Source: Candidatus Protochlamydia naegleriophila
GTDB taxonomy: Bacteria > Chlamydiota > Chlamydiia > Chlamydiales > Parachlamydiaceae
Reading direction: 5' to 3'
Length of the DNA stretch: 64,000 bases
Assembly: GCF_001499655.1 (NCBI RefSeq)
Contig: NZ_LN879502.1
Location: forward strand, 1,984,001 to 2,048,000
This document shows positions 18,451-27,402 of the stretch, in pieces; the stretch's first letter is position 1; every line of letters starts with the position of its first letter. A program made the translations under genes and the position numbers. The notes beneath the pieces are model-generated. The model made no database searches. It saw only the letters and a list, made by a program, of their open reading frames with translations, and was not told where the DNA came from.

Positions 18451-19323
18451 ATGAATCATCATTTTAATCCACAAATTAATTGGCAACCTTTTAATAACCA
18501 TCAACTTGCAATTCAAGTGCAAAACAATGCTTCCTCTTCAGCATCTTCAGCTCTTAATTCTAACCCACAATCTGCATTTTCGAGAGTTGACCAAATTGGA
18601 AAAGAAAATTTTCCTATGCACGCAAATGCTCAAATGCCTTATGTCAATTTAAGCTGGGAAATATCTCCTGCTCAGGCAAACTCTAGCATTCAAAAGCAGA
18701 AAAAAACAAGAGCAAGCGCTCAAAAAACCCAAGTCTCATGCCAGTCTGTTTTAAGAGAAGTAAAAAAAAATTATAACCGTACTGCCCCTTCTCAAAGTGA
18801 AATTGAAGCCCTTTATCACATGAGTTTAAAAGATGCGGCAGCAGTTTTGGAAATGAGTCAGAGTAAACTCAAAAAACACTGCAGAGAACATGGGATTGAA
18901 AAATGGCCCTATCGGTCAACGCGAAAACAACTAAACAGAATTGAGCAAGAGCTGCGTTGCTCGTTTGCCCAGAATTCAAATAGTTCCGTTTCATCAACTA
19001 TTCATCAGTCATCTTCCAGTGGATCTAGTGCAGGCAATCAGGCCGATGTTGAAGATTCCTCCAGCGAATATGCTAACTGCGATGCTCAAGAGCCTCCTCA
19101 TACATTTCGACCCATTATTGAAAGTGAAGACAGCCAGAGGTTTTTGTATTCTCATGTCCCTGAGTTTCAAATTTCACCTTTAACTCCACTTTTGCCTCCT
19201 ATATCCCAGCTGAATTTAACTCCATTAAGACTATCAAATGAGGATAAACCTTTGACGGGAGATGCCATTCTACGCATGGCCAGGCAGGCATTAAAAAATT
19301 CCACCCCTTCTTTGCATGGTTAA
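18451..19323 (+). CDS. RWP-RK-like domain protein, array copy 1
   Basis: A 290-residue protein. Residues 1-110 are Asn/Gln/Ser-rich with the conserved pieces INWQPFNN, NNASSSASS, KENFP and ANAQMPYVNLS. Residues about 116-165 read MSLKDAAAVLEMSQSKLKKH followed by CREHGIEKWPYRSTRK, which matches the RWP-RK domain pattern (SLKDAA, L, LKxxCRxxGI, RWPxR) of plant NIN-like and amoebozoan DNA-binding proteins. The C-terminus has LPPISQLNLTPLRL and PLTGDAILRMARQAL, conserved in all copies. A run of nine A at 18762-18770 lies just before the domain. No bacterial signal peptide. A host-nucleus-targeted secreted effector is my inference. Confidence 0.8.
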   Translation: MNHHFNPQINWQPFNNHQLAIQVQNNASSSASSALNSNPQSAFSRVDQIGKENFPMHANAQMPYVNLSWEISPAQANSSIQKQKKTRASAQKTQVSCQSVLREVKKNYNRTAPSQSEIEALYHMSLKDAAAVLEMSQSKLKKHCREHGIEKWPYRSTRKQLNRIEQELRCSFAQNSNSSVSSTIHQSSSSGSSAGNQADVEDSSSEYANCDAQEPPHTFRPIIESEDSQRFLYSHVPEFQISPLTPLLPPISQLNLTPLRLSNEDKPLTGDAILRMARQALKNSTPSLHG

Positions 19324-19371
19324 TCCTTTCCTGACAACTTTGAAGAAGCAAGCCTTCTTGAATTAACTGAT

Positions 19372-19426
19372 TCGCAAGAGAGAGAGTAGACTTGTCATTT
19401 ACTGCAAGTGAATTCTCTCCTGCGAT
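19372..19426 (+). terminator. Palindromic terminator-like hairpin after array copy 1
   Basis: Degenerate version of the hairpin found after every array gene: TCGCAAGAGAGAG ... CTCTCCTGCGA with an inner ACTTG/CAAGT stem. Confidence 0.55.
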
Positions 19427-19529
19427 TTGTAAAAATCAAAAATAAGACACAACAATCATATTACAATTTAATTGCAATTACGCAGCTATAGCAAATTACT
19501 TATATTATCAACTTTACCCGGCACAAACT

Positions 19530-20233
19530 ATGAACAATCATTTTAATTTAATACTCAATTATCAACCGGTTAATAACCATCAACTCGCAATTCAAACACA
19601 AAACAATGCTTCCTCTTCAGCTTCTTCAATGACTACTCCTAGCTCCCACTCTGCAGACTCGAGAGTTGATCGAATTGGAAAAGAACACTTTCCTGAGCAT
19701 GCAAATGCTCAAATTCCTTATGTCAATTTAAGCCGTGGAATGTTCCTGGCTAAACTAAACGATAGTATTCAGAAGCAGGACAAAACAAGAGCTAGTGCTC
19801 AAAACACTCAGCAAGTCATTGGCCAGTACAAAAAGAAAAGCGAAAGTATAGTAGTAAAGTCCCGTCTAAAAGTGCAATTGAAGCTCTGTATCACCTGAGT
19901 TCAAAAGAGGCGGCAGAAACTTTGAACATCAGTGAAAACGCATTTAGAAAACACTGCAGAAAATATGGAATTAAAAAGTGGCCATACCGTTTTACATTAG
20001 ACAAGCACTATAAGGACATTTTAAAACAAGTAGAGCAACGCTTATTTGACCAACATTCAAATGATTTAGCTTCGCCAGGTATGAATCAGGCATCGTCTCC
20101 GCGGTTACCTTCTATCTCCCAGCTGAACTTAACTCCACTAAGCCAATCAAATGATAAACCTTTGACAGGTGATGCGATTCTACGTAGGGCCAGGCAAGCG
20201 CTAGAACATTCAAATCCTTCTTTAAATGGTTAA
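19530..20233 (+). pseudogene. RWP-RK-like array copy 2, frameshifted
   Basis: The first frame (19530-19898) carries the conserved N-terminus and ends prematurely as VQLKLCIT. The RWP-RK part continues in another frame from about 19845 as SSKEAAETLNIS, FRKHCRKYGIKKWPYRF, and ends at 20233 with the conserved LPSISQLNLTPLSQ and GDAILRRARQALE motifs. Against copy 4, about 7 bases are missing in the Lys-rich linker near 19820-19835. The segment between the domain and the C-terminal motif is shorter than in the siblings. Both halves could still be translated separately, but the layout argues for decay. Confidence 0.75.
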
Positions 20234-20285
20234 TTCTTCCATGACAAATTTGAAGAAATAGCCCTTTCTTTAGCCCCTCTCTTCA

Positions 20286-20331
20286 CAAGAGAGAATGTAC
20301 TTGTCACTTCCTGCAAGCCCATTCTCTCTTG
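20286..20331 (+). terminator. Palindromic terminator-like hairpin after array copy 2
   Basis: CAAGAGAGAAT on one side and ATTCTCTCTTG on the other with an interrupted middle. Same family as the hairpins after the other array genes. Confidence 0.65.
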
Positions 20332-20578
20332 CTTGATTATTTGTAAAAATCGAACAAGAATCAGTACCTGAAGTTAATTTGAAATGTCGAGCTTCGTTTC
20401 AATCCATACCACCTTAATTTTTTAACACTCACAACAAATAAAATATTTTGCGTGAAAGAAATAGTCGCCTTATTTGTTTTAAGAATGTTTTTAATATTGT
20501 GCCAATTGCACTACATTGTTATAGTAATCGTGCGTTTTAACGCTTTTGTTATATTACCAACCTTAAATAATATTTACT

Positions 20579-21470
20579 ATGAATAATCAATTTAATTCGC
20601 GAATTAATTGGCAACCTTTTAATAACCAGTCTATTGCAATTCAAGCGCAAAACACTGCTTCCTCTTCAGCATTTTCAACTTTTGATCCTAGACCACAATC
20701 TGCGGTCTCGAGAGCTGACCAAATAGGAAAAGAAAATTTTCCTGTGCACGCAAACGCTCAAATGCCTTATGTCAATTTAAGTGGTGGAATGGCTTCTGCT
20801 GAGGCAAACAATAAAATTCAGAAGCAGGGAAAAACACGAGTAACCGCTCAACAAACTCAGCAAGTAAGCCAGTCTGTTTTATCAAAGAAAAAGACCAAAA
20901 AAGTAATAGTCATAAAGTCCCGGCCAAAAGTGAAATTGAATCTCTTTTTTACTTGAGTTTAAAAGACGCAGCAGCAACGTTTGACATTAGTGTGAGCAAA
21001 CTCAAAAAGCATTGTAGAGAATATGGAATTCGAAGATGGCCATCTCAATTCGCACAAAACCAGCTGTGGGAGAAAATTGAGAAAGAGCTGGGGCAGCGCT
21101 CATTCGACCAACATTCAAATAGTTTAGTTTCGCCAGCTATTAACCAGCCATCTTCCAGTGGATCTAATGCAGACAATCAGGTCTATGCTGAAGATCACCA
21201 AACCTCTGAGATAAATGTAGAAGATTCCTCTATTGGCCATTTTGACAGCTATGCTGAAGAGCCTCATTCCTTTCGGCCAACTGAAAGAGAAGAGAGCCAG
21301 GAGCGTTTGTATTCTTATTTCCCTGACTTTCAAATTCAACCTTTAACTTATTCGCTTTTACCTTCTATCTCCCAGCTAAATTTATCCCCAATAAAACCAA
21401 ATCAAATGCTAAGCCATTGACAGGAGATGCCATTCTACGCATGGCCAGGCAAGCATTAAAAAAACTTTGA
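20579..21470 (+). pseudogene. RWP-RK-like array copy 3, two frameshifts
   Basis: The N-terminal frame (20579-20956) ends as KVKLNLFFT. A net two-base insertion in the A-rich linker near 20880-20915 moves the RWP-RK part to another frame, which reads SLKDAAATFDISVSKLKKH, CREYGIRRWPSQF and continues to 21420. A second shift near 21390-21405 puts the conserved end KPLTGDAILRMARQAL in a third frame, stopping at 21470. Similarity to copies 1 and 4 is high throughout, so the damage is recent. Confidence 0.8.
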
Positions 21471-21497
21471 AGAAGCAGGCCTAAACCCGCCTCTTCA

Positions 21498-21533
21498 CAA
21501 GAGAGAATGGGCTTGCAAGCCCATTCTCTCTTG
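21498..21533 (+). terminator. Perfect 36-base palindrome after array copy 3
   Basis: The sequence from CAAGAGAGAATGGGCTTG to its exact complement forms an 18-bp perfect inverted repeat with no spacer. No long T-run follows. It is the best-preserved member of the array's shared terminator family. Confidence 0.75.
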
Positions 21534-21774
21534 CTCAATTCTTTGTAAAAAACCGAACAAAAGTATGCGTTGTTAACCGTACACGTCTTTATTTTTATCC
21601 CTATCAGTTTGATTAAAATTTAAACAAAAAAAAACATTCAACAAAACAAAAATAACTCAATAAAATTTGTTTTAATAATGAAGTTTTTAATGTTGCTAAG
21701 ATTGCATTTCACTGTTATAGTAATCGCGCTTTTTAGCTGATTTGTTATATTATTAACCTTATCTAATATGTACT

Positions 21775-22638
21775 ATGAATAATCAATTTAATTCGCAAAT
21801 TAATTGGCAACCGTTTAATAACGAGCCTATTGTAATTCAAACGGAAAATAATGCTTCCTCTTCGGCTTCTTCAATTCCAGGTCCTGGCCCATCTGCATTT
21901 TCGAGAGTGGGACGAATTGAAAAAGAAAATTTTCCCGTACAGGCAAATGCTCAAATGCCTTACGTCAATTTAAGTGGTAGGCTATCTCCTGTGCAGACAA
22001 CTACCAAAATTCAGAAGCAGATAAAGACAAGAGCAAGCGCTCAAAAAACCCAGCAAGTCTCTAGCCAATCCCCTTTACCAAAAGGAAAACGAAAGTATAA
22101 CCGTGCAATCCCATCTCAAAGTGAAATTGAAGCCCTTTATCACCTACCTTTACGAAAGGCAGCAAAAACTTTAGATATCTGTGATAGCAAACTCCAAAAC
22201 CTGTGTAGAAACTACGGATTAAAAAAATGGCCTTACAAAGCCCAATCCGCAATAAAGCGAAAACTAATTAACCACTATGCAAATAGTCTAGTTTCGCCAG
22301 CCATTGCCCAGCCATCTTCCATTGTTTCTACAGAAGACAGGCAGGACTATAGAGTAAATAGCCTATTTCGTATGGCAAATTTTGAAGGCGCCTCCACCGG
22401 CAGGCATGCCGAAGAACCTTCTCACTCTTTTCGCCCAATTGAAAGAGACAATACGCATGGTCTGGAGCATTTGCATTCTGTCCCAGACTTTCCAATTCCA
22501 CCTCCGCGCTTGCCTTCTATCTCCCAACTGAATTTAACTCCAATAAGCCAATCAAATGCTAAGTCTTTGACGGGAGATGCCATCCTACGCATGGCCAGGC
22601 AAGCATTAAACCATTCAAACCCTTCTTTAAATGGTTAA
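21775..22638 (+). CDS. RWP-RK-like domain protein, array copy 4
   Basis: A 287-residue protein in a single intact frame. The N-terminus has INWQPFNN and NNASSSASS. Residues about 116-163 read PSQSEIEALYHLPLRKAAKT, then LCRNYGLKKWPYK and a basic tail IKRK. The pattern LxKAA, L, CRxxG, KWP fits an RWP-RK domain, though with Leu for the usual Ile and Lys after WPY. The C-terminus has LPSISQLNLTPISQ and LTGDAILRMARQAL. No Shine-Dalgarno before the ATG, as in its siblings. Confidence 0.8.
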   Translation: MNNQFNSQINWQPFNNEPIVIQTENNASSSASSIPGPGPSAFSRVGRIEKENFPVQANAQMPYVNLSGRLSPVQTTTKIQKQIKTRASAQKTQQVSSQSPLPKGKRKYNRAIPSQSEIEALYHLPLRKAAKTLDICDSKLQNLCRNYGLKKWPYKAQSAIKRKLINHYANSLVSPAIAQPSSIVSTEDRQDYRVNSLFRMANFEGASTGRHAEEPSHSFRPIERDNTHGLEHLHSVPDFPIPPPRLPSISQLNLTPISQSNAKSLTGDAILRMARQALNHSNPSLNG

Positions 22639-22685
22639 TCCTTCTATGACAACTTTGAATAAGCAAACCTAAACCCGCCTCTTCA

Positions 22686-22721
22686 CAAGAGAGAATGTAC
22701 TTGCAAGCACATTCTCTCTTG
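22686..22721 (+). terminator. Palindromic terminator-like hairpin after array copy 4
   Basis: 36 bases from CAAGAGAGAATGTACTTG to CAAGCACATTCTCTCTTG. Compared with copy 3, inner stem positions differ and one A-C mismatch appears, but the outer stem is unchanged. Confidence 0.72.
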
Positions 22722-22797
22722 CTTGATTCTTTGTAAGAATTAAATTAAATTCTCAATGTTTAGAATAAATAAATGGCTTGCCTTTGAAATAAAAAAA

Positions 22798-22827
22798 GTC
22801 AAGGTGCTGTAATTACAGCGCCTTGAC
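22798..22827 (+). promoter_or_regulatory. 30-base palindrome between array copies 4 and 5
   Basis: GTCAAGGTGCTGT, central AATT, then ACAGCGCCTTGAC: a near-perfect inverted repeat with one T-G pair, 53 bases before the copy 5 start. No T-run follows. It occurs only before copy 5. Either an operator-like site or a second hairpin terminator; undecided. Confidence 0.5.
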
Positions 22828-22879
22828 AATCACCTTGTTTAATAAATTGATTACATTATTAACTTAACTGAGACCTATT

Positions 22880-23752
22880 ATGAATCATGACTTTACTCCA
22901 TTAAATTATAGAGAGCCATTTAATAGCTCCTATACTGCACTTCCAGCTGGAAACAACGCCTCTTCTTCTACGTCTGCAATTCCAGGCCCCAGCCCCCAAT
23001 CTATCGTCGCAAAAGTTGGCCAAATTGGACCAGAATATTTTCCTGGGCAGACAAATGCTCAAATACCTTATGTCAATTTAAGTGGCAGGCTATCTCCTGT
23101 GCAGACAACCAACAAAATTCAGAAGCAGATAAAGACAAGAGCAAGCACTCAAAAAACCCAGCAAGTTAACAGCCAGTCTGTTTTACCAAAGAAAAAAAGA
23201 CAGCATTATAGCTTTCCAGCTCCATCTAAGAGTGAAATTGAAGCCCTTTTTCACCTGAGTTTAGACGAGGCTGCAGAAACTTTGAAGATCAGTATGCGCA
23301 AACTCCGACAATTCTGTAGAGAAAATGGTATTAAAAGATGGCCATCTCGTTTTTCACTATCAAGACAATTTAAAACTTTTAAAACGGAAGAGCAGGGCTT
23401 AAAACACGGGCTCATTTTGCCAGCATCCGCCGCGCCATCTTCTAGCGCTAGCCAACGCAACCAGATTTATGATAATCGCATTCCTATGGCAAACTCTTCC
23501 ACAAGCTATTTTAATAGCCACGCTGAAGAGGCTCCTCATTCTTTTCAGCCAATTGAAAGAGACAATAGTCATAGAGAGGAGCGTTTGCATTCTGTTCCAG
23601 ACTTTTCAATTCCACCTCCGCGCTTGCCTTCTATCTTCCAGCTGAATTTAACTCCTGTAAGCCATTCAAATGATAAACCTTTGACGGGAGATGCCATTCT
23701 ACGCATGGCCAAGCAAGTCTTAAACAATTCAAATTCTTCTTTGAATGGTTAA
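22880..23752 (+). CDS. RWP-RK-like domain protein, array copy 5
   Basis: A 290-residue intact protein, the most divergent copy at its N-terminus (starts MNHDFTPLNYREPFN) but sharing NNASSS, YVNLSGRLSPVQTT and KTRAS with copy 4. Residues about 118-165: SLDEAAETLKISMRKLRQF, then CRENGIKRWPSRFSLSRQF. This copy keeps the canonical RWPSR core. The C-terminus has LPSIFQLNLTPVSH and LTGDAILRMAKQVL. Copies 4 and 5 share a block around SGRLSPVQTT that the others lack, suggesting they are the closest pair there. Confidence 0.8.
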   Translation: MNHDFTPLNYREPFNSSYTALPAGNNASSSTSAIPGPSPQSIVAKVGQIGPEYFPGQTNAQIPYVNLSGRLSPVQTTNKIQKQIKTRASTQKTQQVNSQSVLPKKKRQHYSFPAPSKSEIEALFHLSLDEAAETLKISMRKLRQFCRENGIKRWPSRFSLSRQFKTFKTEEQGLKHGLILPASAAPSSSASQRNQIYDNRIPMANSSTSYFNSHAEEAPHSFQPIERDNSHREERLHSVPDFSIPPPRLPSIFQLNLTPVSHSNDKPLTGDAILRMAKQVLNNSNSSLNG

Positions 23753-23805
23753 TTCTTCCATGACAGCTTTGAAGAAACAGGCCTGCCTTTAAACCAGTCT
23801 TTTCA

Positions 23806-23850
23806 CAAGAGAGAGTGTACTTACCACTAAAGTACTCTCTCTTGTTTTAT
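23806..23850 (+). terminator. Terminator after array copy 5
   Basis: CAAGAGAGAGTGTACTT, a 7-base loop, AAGTACTCTCTCTTG, then TTTTAT. It is the only hairpin of this family with a proper T-run, fitting the end of the array. Confidence 0.75.
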
Positions 23851-23938
23851 ACCTACTCACCCCTTCTTTCGGGCCTTCGGATGCCTAATAGCAGTCATGC
23901 AGCAATCTAAACTGACAAATTACGCAAACTTTAAGCTA

Positions 23939-24691
23939 TTAGCGCAATCTGAATGAGACCGGCGAAGGTGAAAAATTAGCTTGTGGACTAGCTGGGAGCT
24001 CAAGCTTGATCACTTCGTCCGTCACGCCATTGACGTTGACCTGAACCACGCAAACGTCTGTTTTGCTAGATAAGGTCGTGCCAGGCTCAACGCGGATACT
24101 AAACCGATACTTTCCTTTTTGATTAAATGGCCCAAAAGGTGTCGATGAGCCCGAATTCGAAAAAAAGAGAGGATCGAGCAGATTGACAGTGCCATCTGGT
24201 AGCTCAATAATCGGAGTGACGCTTCCTTCTCCCAACAGATTGAGCTTGTCATTCAACGTGAAGACCCCCGAGAGAGTATTTCTTGTTGTCGGAAAGACAG
24301 ATTCATCCGAAAAAGGATAGTCTGAATAATCACTCGAATAGTCGCTGGAACGAGAGTAGTCGGATGAATAGGAATCACTGTCATACGAATAATTAGTATA
24401 ATCCGAATACGAATAAGAATAGTCACTGGAATGATGATGGTGATGAGACGATAGATGATTTTTGTGACGCGTGCCAAAGGCTAGACATCCCACTCCGACG
24501 ATGAGTCCGACAACGGTGATTCCCGCTACGGCAACTGCAGCGCGATTATACTGCACCTCCTGTTCATCGCATTCACACCCACAAGAAGCATAAAGAGGCG
24601 CGGGCTGCTCGAAAGAAAAAGCTAATGCCAATAAACAAACATAGATCACTCTTTGCTTAAATCCCGATCTCTCACATTTACCCACAGTCAT
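23939..24691 (-). CDS. Exported or membrane-anchored protein with a His/Ser/Tyr/Asp-rich stretch
   Basis: I chose the ATG at 24691 (250 residues) because AGAGGAA lies 4 to 5 bases upstream; longer starts exist at 24712 and at a TTG at 24721. The protein has a signal peptide-like start (KQRVIYVCLLALAFSF) ending at ASCGC, where a lipobox is possible but atypical. A second hydrophobic helix (AAVAVAGITVVGLIVGVG) follows. Residues about 80-125 are low complexity: HHHHH followed by many SYSDY and SDYSSDY units. The C-terminal 110 residues look like a beta-rich domain. Function unknown. The histidine run could bind metal. Confidence 0.75.
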   Translation of the reverse strand: MTVGKCERSGFKQRVIYVCLLALAFSFEQPAPLYASCGCECDEQEVQYNRAAVAVAGITVVGLIVGVGCLAFGTRHKNHLSSHHHHHSSDYSYSYSDYTNYSYDSDSYSSDYSRSSDYSSDYSDYPFSDESVFPTTRNTLSGVFTLNDKLNLLGEGSVTPIIELPDGTVNLLDPLFFSNSGSSTPFGPFNQKGKYRFSIRVEPGTTLSSKTDVCVVQVNVNGVTDEVIKLELPASPQANFSPSPVSFRLR

Positions 24692-25159
24692 ACGTTCCTC
24701 TTTATCTTTCATCTCTGTCAAAAAGAATTTTGCCAGTCAAGGTTTGCACCTCTTCGTTTTGAAAATGAACATAGCAAAATCTTTTTCTACACCAATAAGC
24801 CTTTTTTTTAAACCAATATAAAAGCACCAAAAAAAACCACTTTCATATGGTCATGAAGCCTTATTAAAAATAAATAAAAAATAAATTTCAACACTTCGTT
24901 GTCAAAAAAGAGCTACCCCTATAAAGTTTTCAAAGTCTTTTGTCGCTCCAATTTTAAAATATTTTCTAACCACTCATTGAAAGCTCATTTCACCATTGGA
25001 GTCTTATCAGTTTTAAGCAAAATCAGCAGAAGGATGCTCTTATACAATATATTTGAACCGATCGAGCTTTCAACTATGCCCAAGCCAATTTTATTAAAGC
25101 GACCCTTAAGTCCCGCAGTTTAAGATAGCCACATTTTCAACATTTTTTATGGGTAATTT
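24692..25159. other. Divergent AT-rich intergenic region
   Basis: Spacer between divergent genes at 23939 and 25160. A 74-codon frame at 24899-25123 starts at TTG and has no ribosome-binding site; I do not regard it as a gene. Nothing else recognised. Confidence 0.5.
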
Positions 25160-27322
25160 ATGCAACTGGATTGTTCACATTCAGGTTCAGAAGAATACGT
25201 TCAGCTCAATTTCGAAGATCTCGCTTTATCGGAGGAGGAAAGCAAACTAAGTTCGCCCAAAAAAAGTTCCAAAGCTAGTTCCATCCACTTACAAGTCACT
25301 CAAATTCAAAAACAAGCTTTAGCCTCTCCTAACCATTCTTCGTCTAATGGATATTCACCCAATTCCAAGTCAGGACATAACCTTCTTCCTCTCCTAAAAT
25401 TAAGTGCACTTTCAGCGCCTCAATTGTCAACAAATGACCATACAAGCCCCACTTCTCCTAGGCCTTTCCATTTGCCTTTGAGGGAGGATCTGATACCTTC
25501 TAAAAGAAAGGTCGCAACAAGATTGAACAGTTCCAAAACGAATAAAACGAGTCTAGAAGCTCAACCCTCTTTTTACGCTCCAAAGCCTAGTTCTATCAAC
25601 TCTCCCCATTCGGAACCATCCTCCACAAGAGATAGAAGTATCCAATCAAACAAAAAGCTTTTCTTGAAACAGTCTGAAGAAGTTCTAGCTTCTTTTGAAG
25701 CCCTTTATCAAACAATCAACGCCTGGAGAAGAAAAGAGATTGGTTTTGATCCAGAGACCTCGCTTGTAGAAACAGTGCGCATTAGTGAAATCTTCATCCA
25801 GACATTAAAATCCAAATGCCGAGAGCAGTGGCTAATTGTTGTAGACAAAGTCAATGCCTTGTTTGATGAACAACCCTTTTCTCCCACACTATCGAGCCGC
25901 TCGAGTGATGAGTTAACTTCACGTCCAAGAAGCGTTAGCTTACCGATGTTTGGAGAGTATTTGCATGACCCCTATTCAATCTCTTTGCAGGAGTCGCTTA
26001 AACAAGATGGAATCTCACTCTCCAAGCAATCTGCCATCCGTTCTGCCATTCATCCCTTATTGAGCGCCTGTCTCATTGATTTGAGCAAGCCTCTGACTGA
26101 TAAGCCGAACATGAAGCAGATGCTAAAAATACTGGATCTTTCCAAGCCTGACTCCGATTTTATCGTTCTCGTGAAATATCGGCAGAGTCTAGTGCAATTA
26201 GTCGCCATTTTAAGTCATCCTTCACATGACATCGCAACCCATGTTCCCAAGGGTCAGCAACAATTAGTCGCCACTTTTTTAGGCAGCCTACGCCAGTCTA
26301 AGGAGGTCAAACTGGCCAATGGAGAGAAGGAGAGCCTAATGACTGAATACCGTCAAGATAGCATTCAACTGCTCTATAAAAGCATTGAAGCCCTTGACAA
26401 GGCAATTCAAACTCATTTTTACTCCTTTGTGGAGTCCATGCAAGGACTCCATCCCCAACTTTGCCATCAAGCCTATGACATTCTATTCAAAAGACCAGAC
26501 CGCCACTTTGAAGCGAATTTGATACGGGCCATTGAAGGGAAGTATTTGCATCTCATTAAAAAGAAAAAGAGCATCCTTTTGACTCCCGCCTATCTAAAAG
26601 AAACAGGGGATCAAAGAAGCGCGATTCAGAGGCAAAATGCGCTCTTGCTAAGAAAAAAACTTAGAAGCCTTCTCAGGTTTTTTAGTCGGCACTTAACCCC
26701 CGATGTTGATGTTAAAACAGGCTATCAGAATTGGTTCACAGGCACCCTCTCTAGTCAAATGCCATTGACCAAAGAGCGTGTGATGAAGGAATTTGCGGCA
26801 CAGTACGCGGCTTTGCATCAGGAATGGGGCGAAAAAATGGCTCCAGAGTTGGAACCTGAGGCCTTTGATACCCTTCTCAATCAGTTTCCCATGTATAAAA
26901 TAGGTATCGTACTGGGTTTATTCAATCAAGAATTCCTTAAAGGAATCACGGGTAAAATCATTGAACTCCATAAGCATTTAACAAATAACCATTCATCGTG
27001 CCCAATCAAGTCCAGCACCTTGGAAGACCACTTATCTAAAAAAATTCGGATTGAATTCAAAGAACACTGCCTATTTTTTATGGCTAAAAGGATTGGCAAT
27101 TTAGAGCTCGATCCTGGCTGCAGGCTCACGACAATTTCCCGCTTTCAAGCGCCCATCGACCACCTAGCTTGCTTAAGCATCTCTTATGAACTAGTCGTTG
27201 ACCTACCCGATCACCCATTAATACCAGAAGCAGCCCAGCAATTAGAAGAAATTCTGATGATTGCACAAACGATGGGACTCACCATTAAGATGCCATCTCA
27301 TGCGATCCTTTCACAGTCTTGA
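25160..27322 (+). CDS. Large unknown protein with a disordered Ser/Lys-rich N-terminus
   Basis: A 720-residue protein. Residues 1-165 are rich in Ser, Pro, Lys and Asn and look disordered, while about 165-720 are predicted largely helical with repeated Leu/Ile heptads. It has no signal peptide or membrane helix. The ribosome-binding site is weak (GGGTAATTT before ATG). The all-helical body after a disordered start resembles eukaryotic-type scaffold or GTPase-regulator domains, but I see no motif that proves this. Size and layout fit a type III effector; this is inference. Confidence 0.78.
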   Translation: MQLDCSHSGSEEYVQLNFEDLALSEEESKLSSPKKSSKASSIHLQVTQIQKQALASPNHSSSNGYSPNSKSGHNLLPLLKLSALSAPQLSTNDHTSPTSPRPFHLPLREDLIPSKRKVATRLNSSKTNKTSLEAQPSFYAPKPSSINSPHSEPSSTRDRSIQSNKKLFLKQSEEVLASFEALYQTINAWRRKEIGFDPETSLVETVRISEIFIQTLKSKCREQWLIVVDKVNALFDEQPFSPTLSSRSSDELTSRPRSVSLPMFGEYLHDPYSISLQESLKQDGISLSKQSAIRSAIHPLLSACLIDLSKPLTDKPNMKQMLKILDLSKPDSDFIVLVKYRQSLVQLVAILSHPSHDIATHVPKGQQQLVATFLGSLRQSKEVKLANGEKESLMTEYRQDSIQLLYKSIEALDKAIQTHFYSFVESMQGLHPQLCHQAYDILFKRPDRHFEANLIRAIEGKYLHLIKKKKSILLTPAYLKETGDQRSAIQRQNALLLRKKLRSLLRFFSRHLTPDVDVKTGYQNWFTGTLSSQMPLTKERVMKEFAAQYAALHQEWGEKMAPELEPEAFDTLLNQFPMYKIGIVLGLFNQEFLKGITGKIIELHKHLTNNHSSCPIKSSTLEDHLSKKIRIEFKEHCLFFMAKRIGNLELDPGCRLTTISRFQAPIDHLACLSISYELVVDLPDHPLIPEAAQQLEEILMIAQTMGLTIKMPSHAILSQS

Positions 27323-27402
27323 GCCTGCTTGACTCTACCTTCAAACGGGGGTAGAGCCAGTGCCTATCCCAAACAAACACATAGGTAATCTTGGTCATGC
27401 TC

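Noticed and set aside
19530-21470. Programmed ribosomal frameshifting in copies 2 and 3
   Set aside because: The shifts come from different indels and lack a conserved slippery heptamer; copy 3 has a second shift near its end. Decay is simpler.
18451-23752. The five-gene repeat array as an assembly artefact
   Set aside because: The copies differ by many substitutions, indels and unique segments, so they are true paralogues and not collapsed or duplicated reads.
18451-23850. CRISPR-like regular repeats
   Set aside because: The repeats are whole genes with hairpins about 1 kb apart. No short regular repeat-spacer pattern or cas gene is seen anywhere in the window.
24425-24470. The histidine run as a vector or tag sequence
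   Set aside because: It sits inside a natural low-complexity stretch with varied codons, and no vector sequence flanks it.
24899-25123. 74-codon plus-strand frame upstream of the 25160 gene
   Set aside because: TTG start, no ribosome-binding site, and overlaps the expected promoter region.
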